A stretch of 64,000 bases of DNA from Acetobacter fabarum (GCF_011516925.1 NZ_WOTG01000003.1:124001-188000), one strand, 5' to 3'. Numbered from the stretch's first letter, positions 33,747 through 44,211 are shown. The notes: generated from the sequence alone by a model not told the origin. Made by a program: numbers and translations.

Positions 33747-34907
33747 ATGAGCCGTTTCCACTGGACGTGTGAAAGCACCGATGGCGCAGCCCGCGCAGGC
33801 ATGCTGCATACAGCCCACGGCCCCGTGGCTACCCCCACCTTTATGCCCGTAGGCACGGTGGGCACGGTCAAGGCCATGACCATGGATGCCGTGCGCTCCA
33901 CCGGTGCGGGCATTGTGCTGGGCAATACCTACCACCTTATGCTCCGCCCCGGCGCGGCACGGGTGCGGGCACTTGGGGGGCTGCACCGCTTTATGGACTG
34001 GTCCGGCCCGATCCTGACCGATTCGGGGGGCTTTCAGGTCATGTCGCTCGGAGCACTGCGGCGGCTGGACCAGGATGGCGTCACCTTCCGCTCGCATATT
34101 GATGGGTCCGAACACCGGCTGACACCAGAAAGTTCGACCGGCATCCAGCATGATCTGGATGCCACCATCACCATGTGTTTTGATGAATGCCCGGCCCTGC
34201 CAGCCCCACCCGAGGCCATTGCCGCATCCATGCGCCTGTCCATGCGCTGGGCTGCCCGCTCGCGCGAGGCCTATGTGCAGCGCACGGGTTATGGCCAGTT
34301 TGGCATTGTGCAAGGCGGCACGGAAACCGACCTGCGCGCTGAAAGCGTAAAAGCCCTGACCGATATCGGGTTTGAAGGCTACGCCATTGGCGGCCTTGCC
34401 GTAGGCGAGGGGCAGGAGCTCATGTTTGCAACGCTGGACACCACAACCCCGCTTATGCCGCAGGACAAGCCACGCTACCTTATGGGGGTTGGCACGCCAG
34501 ACGACCTGCTGGGCAGCGTGCAGCGCGGGGTGGACATGTTTGACTGCGTTATGCCCACCCGCGCAGGCCGCACCGCGCGTGCTTACACCGAGCGGGGCAC
34601 ACTCAACCTGCGCAACGCCCGCCACGCCACGGATGCCCGCCCCATTTCCCCCCATTGTGACTGTCTGGCCTGTACGCGCCACAGCCGCGCCTATCTGCAC
34701 CACCTGTTCCGCGCGAACGAAATTTTAGGCCCCATGCTGCTGACATGGCATAATATTGCCTACTACCAGCGGCTCATGCGCCAGATCCGTCAGGCGATCA
34801 TGGACAAAAATCTGGAGGCCACAGCCGCGCGCATGCGCAGCGAATGGGCAGCACAGGACTGGACGGAAGATGAAATGCCACAACCCCACATTCCGCCCAT
34901 TCCCTAA
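33747..34907 (+). CDS. tgt: Queuine tRNA-ribosyltransferase (bacterial type)
   Basis: Exchanges guanine-34 of tRNA(Asp, Asn, His, Tyr) for preQ1. Active-site segments are [11 protein letters not shown] (Asp), [11 protein letters not shown] and [11 protein letters not shown], plus [13 protein letters not shown] (nucleophile region). The zinc ligands appear in [17 protein letters not shown]. Length 386 is normal. The ATG has an AAGGA site 7 bases upstream. It is the second queuosine gene. Confidence 0.95.
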   Translation: MSRFHWTCESTDGAARAGMLHTAHGPVATPTFMPVGTVGTVKAMTMDAVRSTGAGIVLGNTYHLMLRPGAARVRALGGLHRFMDWSGPILTDSGGFQVMSLGALRRLDQDGVTFRSHIDGSEHRLTPESSTGIQHDLDATITMCFDECPALPAPPEAIAASMRLSMRWAARSREAYVQRTGYGQFGIVQGGTETDLRAESVKALTDIGFEGYAIGGLAVGEGQELMFATLDTTTPLMPQDKPRYLMGVGTPDDLLGSVQRGVDMFDCVMPTRAGRTARAYTERGTLNLRNARHATDARPISPHCDCLACTRHSRAYLHHLFRANEILGPMLLTWHNIAYYQRLMRQIRQAIMDKNLEATAARMRSEWAAQDWTEDEMPQPHIPPIP

Positions 34908-34952
34908 AGCACGCATCCCCCTGACCGTACTCTCCGAACCAGCCCTTTACGC

Positions 34953-36065
34953 ATGACAGAGGCCACACCTTCCGCTCCAGCTCCCCCGGCCAGCACCATG
35001 CATCCGGGCAGCCGCCTGAGTGCGCGCATCCGGGACAAGGCGCTGGAACTGGGGTTTGACGCCATTGGCTTCTGCCCGGCCACACTGGGGCCGGAGGCAC
35101 GTGTGCGCCTGCAGGATTTTCTGGCAAACGGATACCACGGTGAAATGGGCTGGCTGGCCGACCGTACGGAGCAGCGCAGCCAGCCCACGGCCCTGTGGCC
35201 CGAAGCCCGCACGGTTATTGCCCTTGGCCTGTCCTACGCCCCGGAGGGCGATGCGCTGGCCACCCTGCAAAACCCCGACTGTGGCAATATTTCCGTCTAT
35301 GCCCGCCACCGGGATTACCACGATGTGCTCAAGGGGATGCTCAAACATCTGGCCCAGTTTGTTGTGCGCGAGGGCAGGCTGGCCCATCCGGCCGCTCCGG
35401 AGGTCAAGGTCTTTGTGGATACCGCCCCCGTGGCCGAAAAACCTCTGGCGCACCAAGCCGGGCTGGGGTGGCAGGGCAAGCATACCAATCTTGTCTCCCG
35501 CCAGCACGGGAGCTGGCTGTTTCTGGGCGAAATCTACACAACGCTCGACCTGCCTGCCTCCCCCCCTTCCGGCGGGGGATGCGGCAGTTGCACCCGCTGC
35601 CTGAACGCCTGCCCCACACAGGCTTTTCCCGCCCCTTACCAGATGGATGCACGGCGGTGCATTTCCTACCTGACCATAGAGCACGCAGGCCCCATACCCT
35701 TGCCCCTACGCCCCCTGATGGGCACCCATATTTACGGATGTGATGACTGCCTGGCCGTGTGCCCGTGGAACAGGTTTGCCAAAATGGCCAGTAATATCAA
35801 ACTCCAGCCCAGAGCAGACCTGATAGCCCCGGACCTTGCCACCCTGAGCCAACTTGACGATGCGGCGTTCAGAGCCCTGTTTTCAGGCTCACCCATCAAG
35901 CGGATCGGGCGCAACCGCTTTATCCGTAATGTGCTGGTTGCCATGGGTAATTCCGGCAGGGCACACCTGTTACCCCATGCCCGCGCCCTGACCACAGACC
36001 CCGACCCGGTTGTGCGTGACGCCGCAGACTGGGCCATGACTCAGCTTGAAAGCCCCACGGCATGA
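34953..36065 (+). CDS. queG: Epoxyqueuosine reductase
   Basis: Cobalamin- and iron-sulphur-dependent enzyme for the last step of queuosine synthesis. Two [4Fe-4S] motifs are visible: [16 protein letters not shown] and [12 protein letters not shown]-terminal [13 protein letters not shown] and the [11 protein letters not shown] region match QueG, as do the conserved [11 protein letters not shown] and [11 protein letters not shown] segments. Length 370 is typical. The stop overlaps the start of the RHH gene by 4 bases. Confidence 0.95.
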   Translation: MTEATPSAPAPPASTMHPGSRLSARIRDKALELGFDAIGFCPATLGPEARVRLQDFLANGYHGEMGWLADRTEQRSQPTALWPEARTVIALGLSYAPEGDALATLQNPDCGNISVYARHRDYHDVLKGMLKHLAQFVVREGRLAHPAAPEVKVFVDTAPVAEKPLAHQAGLGWQGKHTNLVSRQHGSWLFLGEIYTTLDLPASPPSGGGCGSCTRCLNACPTQAFPAPYQMDARRCISYLTIEHAGPIPLPLRPLMGTHIYGCDDCLAVCPWNRFAKMASNIKLQPRADLIAPDLATLSQLDDAAFRALFSGSPIKRIGRNRFIRNVLVAMGNSGRAHLLPHARALTTDPDPVVRDAADWAMTQLESPTA

Positions 36066-36310
36066 GCAGACATTTGCGCAAACGCAGCCTGATACTGGCC
36101 GGACATGACACAAGTGTAGCGCTGGAGCCCGCCTTCTGGGCCGTGCTAGAACGCATGATTGCCCACCAGAATGTCACGCTGGTCCAACTGGTAACACAGG
36201 TGGATGCAACCCGTGTGCCCGACCAGTCTCTTGCTTCCGCCCTGCGGGTCCATGCTGTGGAATGGCTGCAACAGCACATACAGAGCCAGAGCTTAAAAGA
36301 ACCGCTCTAA
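36062..36310 (+). CDS. Ribbon-helix-helix domain protein
   Basis: An 82-residue protein with the RHH_4-type fold: [20 protein letters not shown] forms the strand and first helix, then [16 protein letters not shown] proteins usually bind DNA as dimers. It overlaps queG by 4 bases (ATGA), so it is the last gene of the queuosine operon. Whether it regulates the operon is unknown. Confidence 0.72.
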   Translation: MSRHLRKRSLILAGHDTSVALEPAFWAVLERMIAHQNVTLVQLVTQVDATRVPDQSLASALRVHAVEWLQQHIQSQSLKEPL

Positions 36311-36352
36311 CCCACGCACTACCCGCACACAGGCACGGAGCCCCCTGCGCGG

Positions 36353-37225
36353 CTAGCCAGCCAGACGGCCCTCCACGGTGGTCACGCACTGCCCGCCCAC
36401 GTCCACCGCACCATCTGCGCCAACGCGCACAAAAATACGGCCCGCGCGCCCAACACAGCCCCCCTGCGTGGCCAGATACCCCCCCTGCCCAGACGGCAGA
36501 ATACCCCGCACATGGCGGAACACAGCCACGCTGCCATTGCCGCTACCACAGACCGGGTCCTCGTTCACACCCTGCGATGGAGCAAAGGAGCGCACCTCAA
36601 TATCCACCCCGTCAGGGTCATGAGCTGCAAAAACACTGATCCCGATTGCGCCAAGGCGCTGCTCAAAAACCTGCGAGCGCCCAAAATCCGGCCGAAGTGC
36701 CAGAAGCTGCTCCACACTGCTCACGCACGCTACAATCCAGACCGGGCCGACATCCACCATCATCGGTGGGGCCGTATGGTCCACGGGCACGCCCAGAATA
36801 GCTTCCAGTTCCGCTCTATCGGCTGCATCCAGCGTAACGTGCCGGGAGGGCGGCAAAGCAAAAGACAGGGAGCGATCCTCCCCGCTGCCATTAACGTGCA
36901 GCGTCACAAGGCCAACCCCGCATTCCTGCACCAGTTGCCCCTGCCTTGGCACGGCGCGCCCTGCCTCCAGCGCAGCGTGCGCACTGCCCAGTGTGGGGTG
37001 GCCTGCAAACGGCAGCTCGTTCCGGGGGGTAAAAATACGCAGCTGGTAATCTGCCTTATCGCTTTGAGCGGGGAGCAGAAACGTGGTTTCCGAGAGGTTT
37101 GTCCAACTAGCAATGGCCTGCATGGCCTGTGTATCCAGCCCCTGCGCGTCCAGCACAACGGCAACCGGATTGCCCGCAAACGGCACTTTTGTAAAAACAT
37201 CCACAACTTTGTAAGTACGTTGCAT
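36353..37225 (-). CDS. PhzF-family isomerase-like protein
   Basis: A 290-residue protein of the PhzF / diaminopimelate-epimerase-like fold. The conserved Glu is in NLSETTFLLPAQSDK. Other family segments are VDVFTKVPFAGNPVAVVLDA, ELPFAGHPTLGSAHAAL and DPVCGSGNGSVAVFRHV. The substrate is unknown; such proteins are common outside phenazine clusters. It converges on the queuosine operon, with a 42-base gap holding no clear terminator. Confidence 0.87.
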   Translation of the reverse strand: MQRTYKVVDVFTKVPFAGNPVAVVLDAQGLDTQAMQAIASWTNLSETTFLLPAQSDKADYQLRIFTPRNELPFAGHPTLGSAHAALEAGRAVPRQGQLVQECGVGLVTLHVNGSGEDRSLSFALPPSRHVTLDAADRAELEAILGVPVDHTAPPMMVDVGPVWIVACVSSVEQLLALRPDFGRSQVFEQRLGAIGISVFAAHDPDGVDIEVRSFAPSQGVNEDPVCGSGNGSVAVFRHVRGILPSGQGGYLATQGGCVGRAGRIFVRVGADGAVDVGGQCVTTVEGRLAG

Positions 37226-37279
37226 GCGAGTTCTCGCCTGAATTCGGTGTTGGCAATGCTCTGCTGGCAGGGGCTATGC

Positions 37280-38209
37280 TTATGAGGGCTGCATGGGCTT
37301 TATGGCCGATAGCAGGCCCAGAACAAAGCGATTAAGCGGCACATCCAGACCATGCCGGTCTGCTGCGCGCACAATGGCCCCGGTTATGGCATCGTACTCC
37401 AGAGGGCGGCCTGCCTGCCGATCCTGCAACATGGATGTGGCACTCTCTGGCGGCACGCTCTGCAGCCACGCCAGAGCGTCCTCCACATGTTGTGCTGTAA
37501 GGGCGGCCCCTTCGGCCTGCCCGACCTGCACCACTTCAGCCATGATCTGCCGGGCATTGGCCGCACAGGCGGGCTCACGCATAACCCCCGTGCGCCTGCC
37601 GCACAGGGCAGTCAGCGGGTTGGCCGCACTGTTGGTGAGCAGCTTGATCCAGACCATGCTCAGCATATCCGCGGCAAGCACAACCCGCAGCCCGCCTGCC
37701 TGCAAAGCCGCTGCCACATCCTGCACAGGTGCCTCTGCGGGAAGGCACAGGTCCGCCTGGCCGATTCGGCGCAGGACCGAACACCCCGGGGCAGACCGCT
37801 CGGCGTTAAAATAGGCAATGGCAGGCAATGCCACGGCCACAGGCGCATAGGCGGCAATCCGCTCACGGTGCTCCAGACCATTCTGCACGGCCAGAATACG
37901 CGCATCTGGCCGGTTGAATGCCGCAATCCACTCCGCCACATCCCCCGTCTGATGCGCCTTGACCGCCACCACAGCCACTGTGCACGGGCCAAGTTCGGCC
38001 GGGCTGCGGGCATGCCGGACCGGGTATTCCACCCCCTGCCCGGCCTCCTGCACATAAAGGCGGCCAAACGGGCTGCGCGCACCACAGACCCATACCTCCC
38101 ACCCAGCGCGGGCAAAGGCTGCGGCCACAACAAGCCCGACCGCCCCTGCGCCAATCAGGGCAACAGCAGGCGGCGCAGGAACCTGCTCAGGGGGTGTGTT
38201 TGTGTGCAT
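37280..38209 (-). CDS. 2-dehydropantoate 2-reductase-like oxidoreductase (ApbA/PanE family)
   Basis: NAD(P)-dependent reductase. The N-terminal Rossmann motif is VALIGAGAVGLVVAAAFARAG, the Lys segment is VAVVAVKAHQTGDV with VQNGLEH, and the second domain holds WIKLLTNSAANPLTALCGRR (the catalytic-Lys region). Length 309 is normal. I chose the start at 38209 because of its AAAGGA site. It could act in pantothenate synthesis, but paralogues exist. Confidence 0.82.
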   Translation of the reverse strand: MHTNTPPEQVPAPPAVALIGAGAVGLVVAAAFARAGWEVWVCGARSPFGRLYVQEAGQGVEYPVRHARSPAELGPCTVAVVAVKAHQTGDVAEWIAAFNRPDARILAVQNGLEHRERIAAYAPVAVALPAIAYFNAERSAPGCSVLRRIGQADLCLPAEAPVQDVAAALQAGGLRVVLAADMLSMVWIKLLTNSAANPLTALCGRRTGVMREPACAANARQIMAEVVQVGQAEGAALTAQHVEDALAWLQSVPPESATSMLQDRQAGRPLEYDAITGAIVRAADRHGLDVPLNRFVLGLLSAIKPMQPS

Positions 38210-38326
38210 GCCTTGTCCTTTCTGGTACCGTTTGCAGCAAATGCGATAGTGGCACATTGCAGCCAAGCTCTGGCACTCACCCGGCACAGGCTAGGGTTCC
38301 GCTCCAGAACATGATAAAAGACCCCT

Positions 38327-39154
38327 ATGGCGATATGGGGCAAAATATTTGGTGGCGTAACCGGCTTTGCCGTTGGCGGTCCACTAGGTGCGGCGTTGGG
38401 CACGGCTTTGGGCCATGCCGCAGACAGCGGCACATTGCTGCAACCACCCGCTGTTGGCTGGAGCGACCGATGGGCCGCCCGCGCGCGCCCAGACCCCAAC
38501 GGAGCGGCAGCCTTTGTCGCTGCCAAACTGGCTGCCACACTGGGCAAAAAAGACCAGCTTTACGGGCTGACCTGCGTTATTCTGTGCGCCAAACTGGCCA
38601 AGTGCGATGCCCCGGTTAACCGGCGGGAGATCAACGCCTTCAAGACCCGCTTCCGGGTGCCGGACGAGAACATGCGCGACATCGGTCGCCTGTTTGACAT
38701 GGCCCGCCAGAGAACAGACGACTATGAAGCCTTTGCCCGTGAACTCGGGCAGGCCTACAGCACTGACAAACCCCCGCTCGAAGACCTAATGGGAATCCTG
38801 TTTGCCATTGCCCGTGCCGATCTGGCAGCGGACGAACCTCTTGCCCCCGAAGAGCTGCGTTTTCTCAAACGTGTGCATGCCCTGTTCGGGCTTGGGCGCG
38901 GGGCATGGGAGCGGGCCGAACAGGGCCGGGCCCGTGCGGCCATGGGGGAAGATGACGCCTATACCGTTATGGGGGTGAGTGCCTCCCTCTCCAACGAGGA
39001 ACTGCGAGCACACTGGAAAAAACTTGTCCGGCAGTACCATCCGGATGTCATGGCCGCCCGCAATGCCAGCCCCGAAGAGGTGCAGGTTGCCTCGGTCCGT
39101 ATATCCAGAATCAACGCCGCATGGGACATAATCAAACGCGAGCGCGGACTGTAA
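38327..39154 (+). CDS. DjlA-like protein: TerB domain plus C-terminal J domain
   Basis: A DnaK co-chaperone-like protein of 275 residues. The N-terminus has a Gly-rich segment (GKIFGGVTGFAVGGPLGAAL). The middle is a TerB-like helical domain (LTCVILCAKLAKCDAPVNRR, LFAIARADLAADEPL). The C-terminus is a J domain with HPD in VRQYHPDVMAARNAS and the starting AYTVMGVSASLSNEEL. It lies 172 bases after the end of a divergent gene and 235 bases before mlaA. Confidence 0.85.
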   Translation: MAIWGKIFGGVTGFAVGGPLGAALGTALGHAADSGTLLQPPAVGWSDRWAARARPDPNGAAAFVAAKLAATLGKKDQLYGLTCVILCAKLAKCDAPVNRREINAFKTRFRVPDENMRDIGRLFDMARQRTDDYEAFARELGQAYSTDKPPLEDLMGILFAIARADLAADEPLAPEELRFLKRVHALFGLGRGAWERAEQGRARAAMGEDDAYTVMGVSASLSNEELRAHWKKLVRQYHPDVMAARNASPEEVQVASVRISRINAAWDIIKRERGL

Positions 39155-39389
39155 CGCCGGATTCCCTGTGGCCATCACATCCCGAGCAGGATGTGCGACT
39201 TTATGGCAACAGAGATTGCAAAAATCTGTTCTTCCCGGCAAAAAGGTAACTTGCAAAGGGCTATTTTTGTCCCCTGCCCTCTACGCAGAGAAGCCCTGCC
39301 ATTGCACCCTGCGTTTCTCATGGTAGAGAAGGCAGCAATAAACAGGTCTGCCCGGCAGGCCATGCGGACGTCACAAGGCAAAGGTAAAG

Positions 39390-40244
39390 GTGGCAATGAT
39401 TTCAGGACGGAACGGCTCATGGCTCCGCCCTCGCGCACAGGATCAGCACGATCAGGCGCGGGAAGGTTCCTCGGTACATCGCCGTTTCCGTCTGGGAACA
39501 CTCTGCCTTGGTCTGGTGCTGTTTGGCGCAACGGGGTGTAGCTCCATTAAAGCCCCCGTTCCCACGGACCCGGATGCCCTGGCCGAATACAAAGCCGCAA
39601 ACGACCCGTATGAACCGTTGAACCGCAAAATGTTCAACCTGACCATGAAGTTCGATACATGGGCCCTGCGCCCGGTTGCCAAAGCCTATGTGTGGGCCGT
39701 ACCCCGCCCCGTACGTAACTCGCTTGGCAACATGATCACGACCATGAACGAGCCCTCCGTCTTTTTTAACGACGTCGGGGCCGGCAAGCCACGCCGTGCG
39801 GGGGATTCGTTCGTGCGCTGGTGCATTAACATGACCGTGGGTGTTGGCGGGCTGATTGACGTTGCAAAAATGGCGGGCTTCCCCCACCATGACAACGATG
39901 CAGGCCTGACCATGGCCAACTGGGGCATTTCCTCCGGGCCTTATCTGTTCCTGCCCATGGGGCCGTCCTCCTTCCGTGACGGGATTGGTTACGGCATTGA
40001 TCAGGGTCTTTCCCCGTGGGATTACGTGCCACGCGGTTATGGGCTTGTCAGTTTCAACTGGGCCTATAACATGATGGGTGTTGTGCATGGCCGCTCCGAG
40101 CATCTGGAAGATCTGGATGCTCTCCAGCGTGATGCTCTGGACCCATATGCCACCATTCGCAGCGCTTACCAGCAGCAGCGGAAGGCACAGGCCGAGGCCA
40201 TCAAGAATGACCGCCGCGCCACCGTGCCAGACTGGTATCAATAA
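39390..40244 (+). CDS. mlaA: MlaA family outer-membrane lipoprotein (VacJ)
   Basis: Removes phospholipid from the outer leaflet of the outer membrane and hands it to MlaC. A lipobox appears in LVLFGATGC. The family core follows: NDPYEPLNRKMFNLTMKFD, then FVRWCINMTVGVGGLIDVA and PYLFLPMGPSSFRDGIGYG. About 284 residues. The start is GTG 39390 or ATG 39396; the latter is better spaced from AAAGG. mlaC follows after 25 bases. Confidence 0.9.
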   Translation: MAMISGRNGSWLRPRAQDQHDQAREGSSVHRRFRLGTLCLGLVLFGATGCSSIKAPVPTDPDALAEYKAANDPYEPLNRKMFNLTMKFDTWALRPVAKAYVWAVPRPVRNSLGNMITTMNEPSVFFNDVGAGKPRRAGDSFVRWCINMTVGVGGLIDVAKMAGFPHHDNDAGLTMANWGISSGPYLFLPMGPSSFRDGIGYGIDQGLSPWDYVPRGYGLVSFNWAYNMMGVVHGRSEHLEDLDALQRDALDPYATIRSAYQQQRKAQAEAIKNDRRATVPDWYQ

Positions 40245-40269
40245 CTAACAACAAGAAGGTAGCGCAAAC

Positions 40270-40893
40270 ATGAAACTCCTTTCTGGTCGCCGTATTGTTC
40301 TTGCCACTCTGGCCCTGACATGCGCCAGCGGACTGTTTGCCCTGCCTGCCCGCGCAGCGGATAACGCCAAGCAGTTCATTCAGAGCTTTGGCACGCAGCT
40401 TGTTGCCATTGTTAACAGCCCTGTTCCCCTGTCTGAAAAAAAGACCAAGGTTCTTCCTCTGGTTCAGAAGAATGTGGATATTGATGGTATTGGCCGCTAC
40501 TGCCTTGGCCGTTACTGGAAAATTGCCACCCCTGAGCAGCGGCAGCATTATCTGGCCCTTTTCCATGAAGTGCTGGTCAATGCCATTACCGACAAGCTGG
40601 GCGAGTACCGTGGTGTCAGCTTTACCATTGGTGATGTCAGCAAGTCCGGTAATGAAGATTCCGTCAACGCCATTCTGATGCGTCCGCAACAGCCCCCGGC
40701 TTCCATGCAGTGGGTTGTCGGTTACGACAACGGGCAGCCACAGGTTGTAGACGTTATTGGTGAAGGGGCCAGCCTGCGCCTGACCCAGCGCAATGACTAC
40801 TCCTCCTTTATTGCCCGGAATGGTGGGAGTGTCGCGACACTGCTTTCCGCCCTGCAGAAGCAGCTGGACCGCCACAACCAGTCCACCAACTAA
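40270..40893 (+). CDS. mlaC: MlaC-type phospholipid-binding periplasmic protein
   Basis: Soluble periplasmic lipid shuttle between MlaA and the MlaD complex. It has a signal peptide ending in LFALPARAADN. The MlaC core is visible as VQKNVDIDGIGRYCLGRYWK, followed by LFHEVLVNAITDKLGEYRG and PPASMQWVVGYDNGQPQVVD. Length 207 is normal. It is followed by a clear intrinsic terminator, so mlaA-mlaC is one unit. Confidence 0.9.
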   Translation: MKLLSGRRIVLATLALTCASGLFALPARAADNAKQFIQSFGTQLVAIVNSPVPLSEKKTKVLPLVQKNVDIDGIGRYCLGRYWKIATPEQRQHYLALFHEVLVNAITDKLGEYRGVSFTIGDVSKSGNEDSVNAILMRPQQPPASMQWVVGYDNGQPQVVDVIGEGASLRLTQRNDYSSFIARNGGSVATLLSALQKQLDRHNQSTN

Positions 40894-40938
40894 ACCGCTA
40901 AAGCCCGGTCTGGCGGGGCAACCGCCAGTCTGGCAGAA

Positions 40939-40963
40939 AGGCACCCATGAGGGTGCCTTTTTT
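40939..40963 (+). terminator. Intrinsic terminator after mlaC
   Basis: A perfect stem AGGCACCC / GGGTGCCT with a 4-base loop is followed by TTTTTT. It ends the mlaA-mlaC transcript. Placed at the end of the converging GNAT gene, it overlaps that gene's last codon. Confidence 0.85.
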
Positions 40964-41459
40964 ATGCCCGCTTGCTTTCATACACCATCATGGTCTGCCC
41001 ATTTCTGGTGAAAGTCTCGCAGACATGCATCCCGATACTGCCCAGAATGGTGCGCGATGCCACATTGCTTTCCGATGCTACGGCAATAACCCGGTGCAAA
41101 CCGGCATCATGCGCAAAGTTAAGGGCTGCGTTGGCAGCCTCACGCGCAATGCCACGCCCCCTTGCGCTGGCAAACAGAGCAAAACGTAACCCGAACCCGC
41201 GACCATCTGGCCGGTCGTGAATGCCGGTCATGCCGACAAACTGGTTATTTTCATGAATGGTAAAAATACCAACACGGTGACAGGCCCAAAAAGCAATGTC
41301 ATCCGCCATCTCACGCTCGGCCTGCTGGCGGGTGCAAACACCCCCTAGCATCTGACCAAAAGCGCCGCCATCGGCCTTCAGGCGCGCCATATCTTCCATA
41401 TCCCGCCATGTCACGGGCTGAAGAAGAAGGCGAGGTGTACGGACTGAGCGTAAATCCAC
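40962..41459 (-). CDS. GNAT N-acetyltransferase (RimJ/RimL type)
   Basis: A 165-residue acetyltransferase. The N-terminus is RTPRLLLQPVTWRDMEDMA, the acetyl-CoA loop is SARGRGIAREAANAAL, and the C-terminal HRVIAVASESNVASRTIL is typical of the RimJ/RimL group. The substrate (protein N-terminus, antibiotic or metabolite) is not evident. ettA lies upstream on the same strand, separated by a terminator-like hairpin. Confidence 0.85.
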   Translation of the reverse strand: MDLRSVRTPRLLLQPVTWRDMEDMARLKADGGAFGQMLGGVCTRQQAEREMADDIAFWACHRVGIFTIHENNQFVGMTGIHDRPDGRGFGLRFALFASARGRGIAREAANAALNFAHDAGLHRVIAVASESNVASRTILGSIGMHVCETFTRNGQTMMVYESKRA

Positions 41460-41480
41460 CGCTCAGCCCCCGTAACAGAG

Positions 41481-41503
41481 GAAGGCTCCGCAGGGGAGCC
41501 TTC
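41481..41503 (-). terminator. Terminator hairpin after ettA
   Basis: GAAGGCTCC and GGAGCCTTC arms form a 9-bp stem with a short loop just downstream of the ettA stop on the minus strand. The following T-run is interrupted (CTCTGTT), so termination may be partial. Confidence 0.6.
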
Positions 41504-41517
41504 GCACAGGCATGCCG

Positions 41518-43197
41518 TTAACGGGCAAGCGGTTTGTAATGGATGCGGCCTGGCTCGGTCGCATCCGGGCCAAGGCGGCGGCGCTTGTCTTCTTCATAAG
41601 CCTGAAAGTTACCTTCAAACCACTCAACGTGGGAATCACCTTCAAACGCCAGAATATGGGTGGCCAGACGGTCAAGGAACCAGCGGTCATGGGAGATAAC
41701 CACGGCGCAACCGGCAAACTCGGCCAGTGCATCTTCAAGCGCACGCAGGGTATCCACGTCCAGATCGTTGGTCGGTTCGTCAAGCAGGATCACGTTGCTT
41801 TCCTGCCGGAGCATCTTGGCCAGATGCACGCGGTTACGCTCACCACCCGAAAGGACACCAACTTTTTTCTGCTGGTCGGACCCTTTGAAGTTGAAGGCCC
41901 CCACATAGGCGCGCGACGGTACGGCCCGCTTGCCCAGATAGATGACATCCGTCCCGCCTGAAATTTCTTCCCACACGGTTTTATCGGGGGACAGATCATC
42001 ACGCGACTGGTCAACGTAGCCGAGCTTTACGGTTTCCCCGATTTTCAGCTCGCCTGAATCTGGCTTGTCCTGCCCGATAATCATTTTGAACAAGGTGGAC
42101 TTACCAGCACCGTTTGGCCCGATAACCCCCACAATACCGCCCGGTGGCAGTTTGAAGTTGAGGTTATCAATCAACAGCCGGTCACCAAACCCTTTGGTCA
42201 GGTTGTCGGCCTCGATAACCGTGCCGCCAAGACGGGGGCCGGGAGGAATGACAATATCGGCCACACCACCCACTTTTTCCGCACTGGCGGCCAGCATTTC
42301 CTCATACTTGGCAATACGGGCCTTGCTTTTGCTCTGGCGAGCCTTGGGGCTGGCGTTAATCCACTCCTGCTCGGCGGCAAGGGCACGCTGGCGGGAGCTT
42401 TCTTCCTTTTCTTCCTGCGACAGGCGCTTGCGCTTCTGTTCCAGCCAGGAGGAGTAATTGCCTTCAAACGGAATACCGCGACCACGCTCGATTTCCAAAA
42501 TCCAGTTGGTCACGTTATCCAGGAAGTAACGGTCATGGGTGATGACCATAACCGTGCCGGCGTAATCCCGCAGGGTTGTTTCCAGCCATGCAACGCTTTC
42601 TGCGTCCAAGTGGTTGGTTGGTTCGTCAAGCAGCAGCAGGTCGGGTTTTTCCAGCAGCAGGCGGCACAAGGCCACGCGGCGGCATTCCCCCCCGGAGAGT
42701 TTTTCTACCGAGCTGTCAGCAGGCGGGCAGCGCAGGGCGTCCAGCGCGATTTCCAGCTTGCGGTCCAGCTCCCAGCCGTCGCCTGCGTCAATTTTTTCCT
42801 GCAATTCGGCCTGTTCGGCCAGCAGGGCGTTCATTTCGTCGTCTTCCATGGGCTCGGCAAAACGGGCAGAAATCTCGTTAAAACGATCAACTGCCTTTTT
42901 CAGGTCGCCAAAGCCCAGAGCAACGTTTTCGCCCACGGTCAGTTTGGGGTCGAGCTGGGGCTCCTGTTCCAGATAGCCAACGCGCACGCCTTCAGCCGCC
43001 CAGGCCTCGCCGCCGTATTCCTTATCAATCCCCGCCATGATCTTGAGCAGGGTGGACTTACCAGCGCCGTTAACACCCAGAATACCAATTTTGGCACCCG
43101 GCATGAAGGACAGGGTGATGCCCTTGAACACTTCGCGCCCACCGGGATAGGATTTTGTGAGATCCTTCATCACATAGACGTATTGATAGGATGCCAT
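41518..43197 (-). CDS. ettA: Energy-dependent translational throttle protein EttA (ABC-F)
   Basis: A 559-residue cytoplasmic ABC-F ATPase that binds the ribosomal E site and gates translation by ATP level. Two nucleotide-binding domains: Walker [17 protein letters not shown] and [16 protein letters not shown]; signatures [16 protein letters not shown] and [15 protein letters not shown]; Walker B regions [15 protein letters not shown] and [15 protein letters not shown]. The length and the arm region after the first domain match EttA. Downstream is a GNAT gene. Confidence 0.94.
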   Translation of the reverse strand: MASYQYVYVMKDLTKSYPGGREVFKGITLSFMPGAKIGILGVNGAGKSTLLKIMAGIDKEYGGEAWAAEGVRVGYLEQEPQLDPKLTVGENVALGFGDLKKAVDRFNEISARFAEPMEDDEMNALLAEQAELQEKIDAGDGWELDRKLEIALDALRCPPADSSVEKLSGGECRRVALCRLLLEKPDLLLLDEPTNHLDAESVAWLETTLRDYAGTVMVITHDRYFLDNVTNWILEIERGRGIPFEGNYSSWLEQKRKRLSQEEKEESSRQRALAAEQEWINASPKARQSKSKARIAKYEEMLAASAEKVGGVADIVIPPGPRLGGTVIEADNLTKGFGDRLLIDNLNFKLPPGGIVGVIGPNGAGKSTLFKMIIGQDKPDSGELKIGETVKLGYVDQSRDDLSPDKTVWEEISGGTDVIYLGKRAVPSRAYVGAFNFKGSDQQKKVGVLSGGERNRVHLAKMLRQESNVILLDEPTNDLDVDTLRALEDALAEFAGCAVVISHDRWFLDRLATHILAFEGDSHVEWFEGNFQAYEEDKRRRLGPDATEPGRIHYKPLAR

Positions 43198-43273
43198 GAT
43201 GATGAACTCCCGTTATGCGGAATAAACTGAAAAAATGAAGCGGCTACAGGTTGCGCTGCCGGCTGGGACAGCC

Positions 43274-43347
43274 TGCGCCCGGCAGGACTTGAACCCGCAA
43301 CCAAGCCGTTATGAGCGGCCCGCTCTAACCAATTGAGCTACGGGCGC
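43274..43347 (-). tRNA. tRNA with CAU anticodon (probably tRNA-Ile2, alternatively elongator Met)
   Basis: A complete cloverleaf on the minus strand: acceptor GCGCCCG/CGGGCGC, D-stem GCTC/GAGC, anticodon loop CTCATAA (anticodon CAT), T-stem GCGGG/CCTGC and loop TTCAAGT. The discriminator is A and CCA is not encoded. The full Watson-Crick 1-72 pair rules out initiator Met. The anticodon-stem and TTGGTT variable region resemble tRNA-Ile2, whose C34 becomes lysidine. The Met/Ile2 choice is inferential. Confidence 0.85.
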
Positions 43348-43504
43348 GCAGGCGAGTATCTGATTACGCAACCAGAGCCATTTGGCAAGGGTCTGGGGCA
43401 GGAAAATCCATATATCGCCCGTTTAAAATCCGGCTCTTGGCAAGCCGCAGGTGGGCGGATAGGGTCTGCTGCATTCCCTTTGTTTATCGGTTGGAGCAGT
43501 GTTC

Positions 43505-44032
43505 ATGGACGTTTCCAAACTTTCTCCCGGCAAGGACGTGCCGTTCGACATTAACGTTGTTATTGAAATCCCGCAGGGTTCCTCTGTCAAATACGAAATT
43601 GACAAGGAAAGCGGCGCTCTGTTCGTGGACCGCTTCCTGTTCACGCCCATGGCCTACCCCACGGCTTACGGCTTTCTCCCCAACACGCTCGCAGCCGATG
43701 GTGACCCCACGGATGCTCTGGTCCTGACCCCCACAAACGTGGTGCCGGGCAGCGTGATCCGGGCCCGCCCCATTGGCGTGCTGAAGATGGAAGACGAATC
43801 CGGGCAGGACGAAAAAATCATCTGCGTCCCGCACGACAAGGTGCACCCCGAGTTCTCCAAAGTTGAAACCACGGACGACCTGCCCGAAATCACGATCAAG
43901 GCCATTGAGCACTTTTTCACCCGCTACAAGGACCTTGAAAAAGGCAAGTGGGTTAAAGTGACTGGCTGGGGCACGAAGGAAGAAGCCGGAAACTTTATTC
44001 TCAAGGCTCTGGAAGCTGCAAAAGCCAAATAA
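43505..44032 (+). CDS. ppa: Inorganic pyrophosphatase (family I, soluble)
   Basis: Hydrolyses pyrophosphate in the cytoplasm, driving biosynthesis. Catalytic segments are YPTAYGFLPNTLAADGDPTD (Asp and Gly residues binding metal), RARPIGVLKMEDESGQDEK and FFTRYKDLEKGKWVKVTGW. With the ATG at 43505 (GGAG site 9 bases upstream) the product has 175 residues, matching E. coli Ppa. A GTG at 43499 is too close to that site. Confidence 0.95.
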   Translation: MDVSKLSPGKDVPFDINVVIEIPQGSSVKYEIDKESGALFVDRFLFTPMAYPTAYGFLPNTLAADGDPTDALVLTPTNVVPGSVIRARPIGVLKMEDESGQDEKIICVPHDKVHPEFSKVETTDDLPEITIKAIEHFFTRYKDLEKGKWVKVTGWGTKEEAGNFILKALEAAKAK

Positions 44033-44211
44033 GGCGCGCTTTCTCCTGACCTGCAACAGGCATGGCCGTATAGTGCGCCGTGTCTGTTGCAGCGCACCTG
44101 CACACCCGGCATCACACCCTGAGTGTGAAATATATTCCGTATCGCGCGGATTATCAGCCCACCAGTTTTGCGCCATGCTCTGAACAACACCTCCGACCCT
44201 TTCATTCTGTC

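Noticed and set aside
33264-34703. 479-residue leftward reading frame opposite queA and tgt
   Set aside because: It is antisense to two well-recognised queuosine genes with full motifs and shows no domain of its own.
43274-43347. Initiator tRNA-Met
   Set aside because: The first acceptor pair is a full Watson-Crick G-C; initiator tRNA needs a mismatch at 1-72. The CAU anticodon is therefore elongator Met or Ile2.
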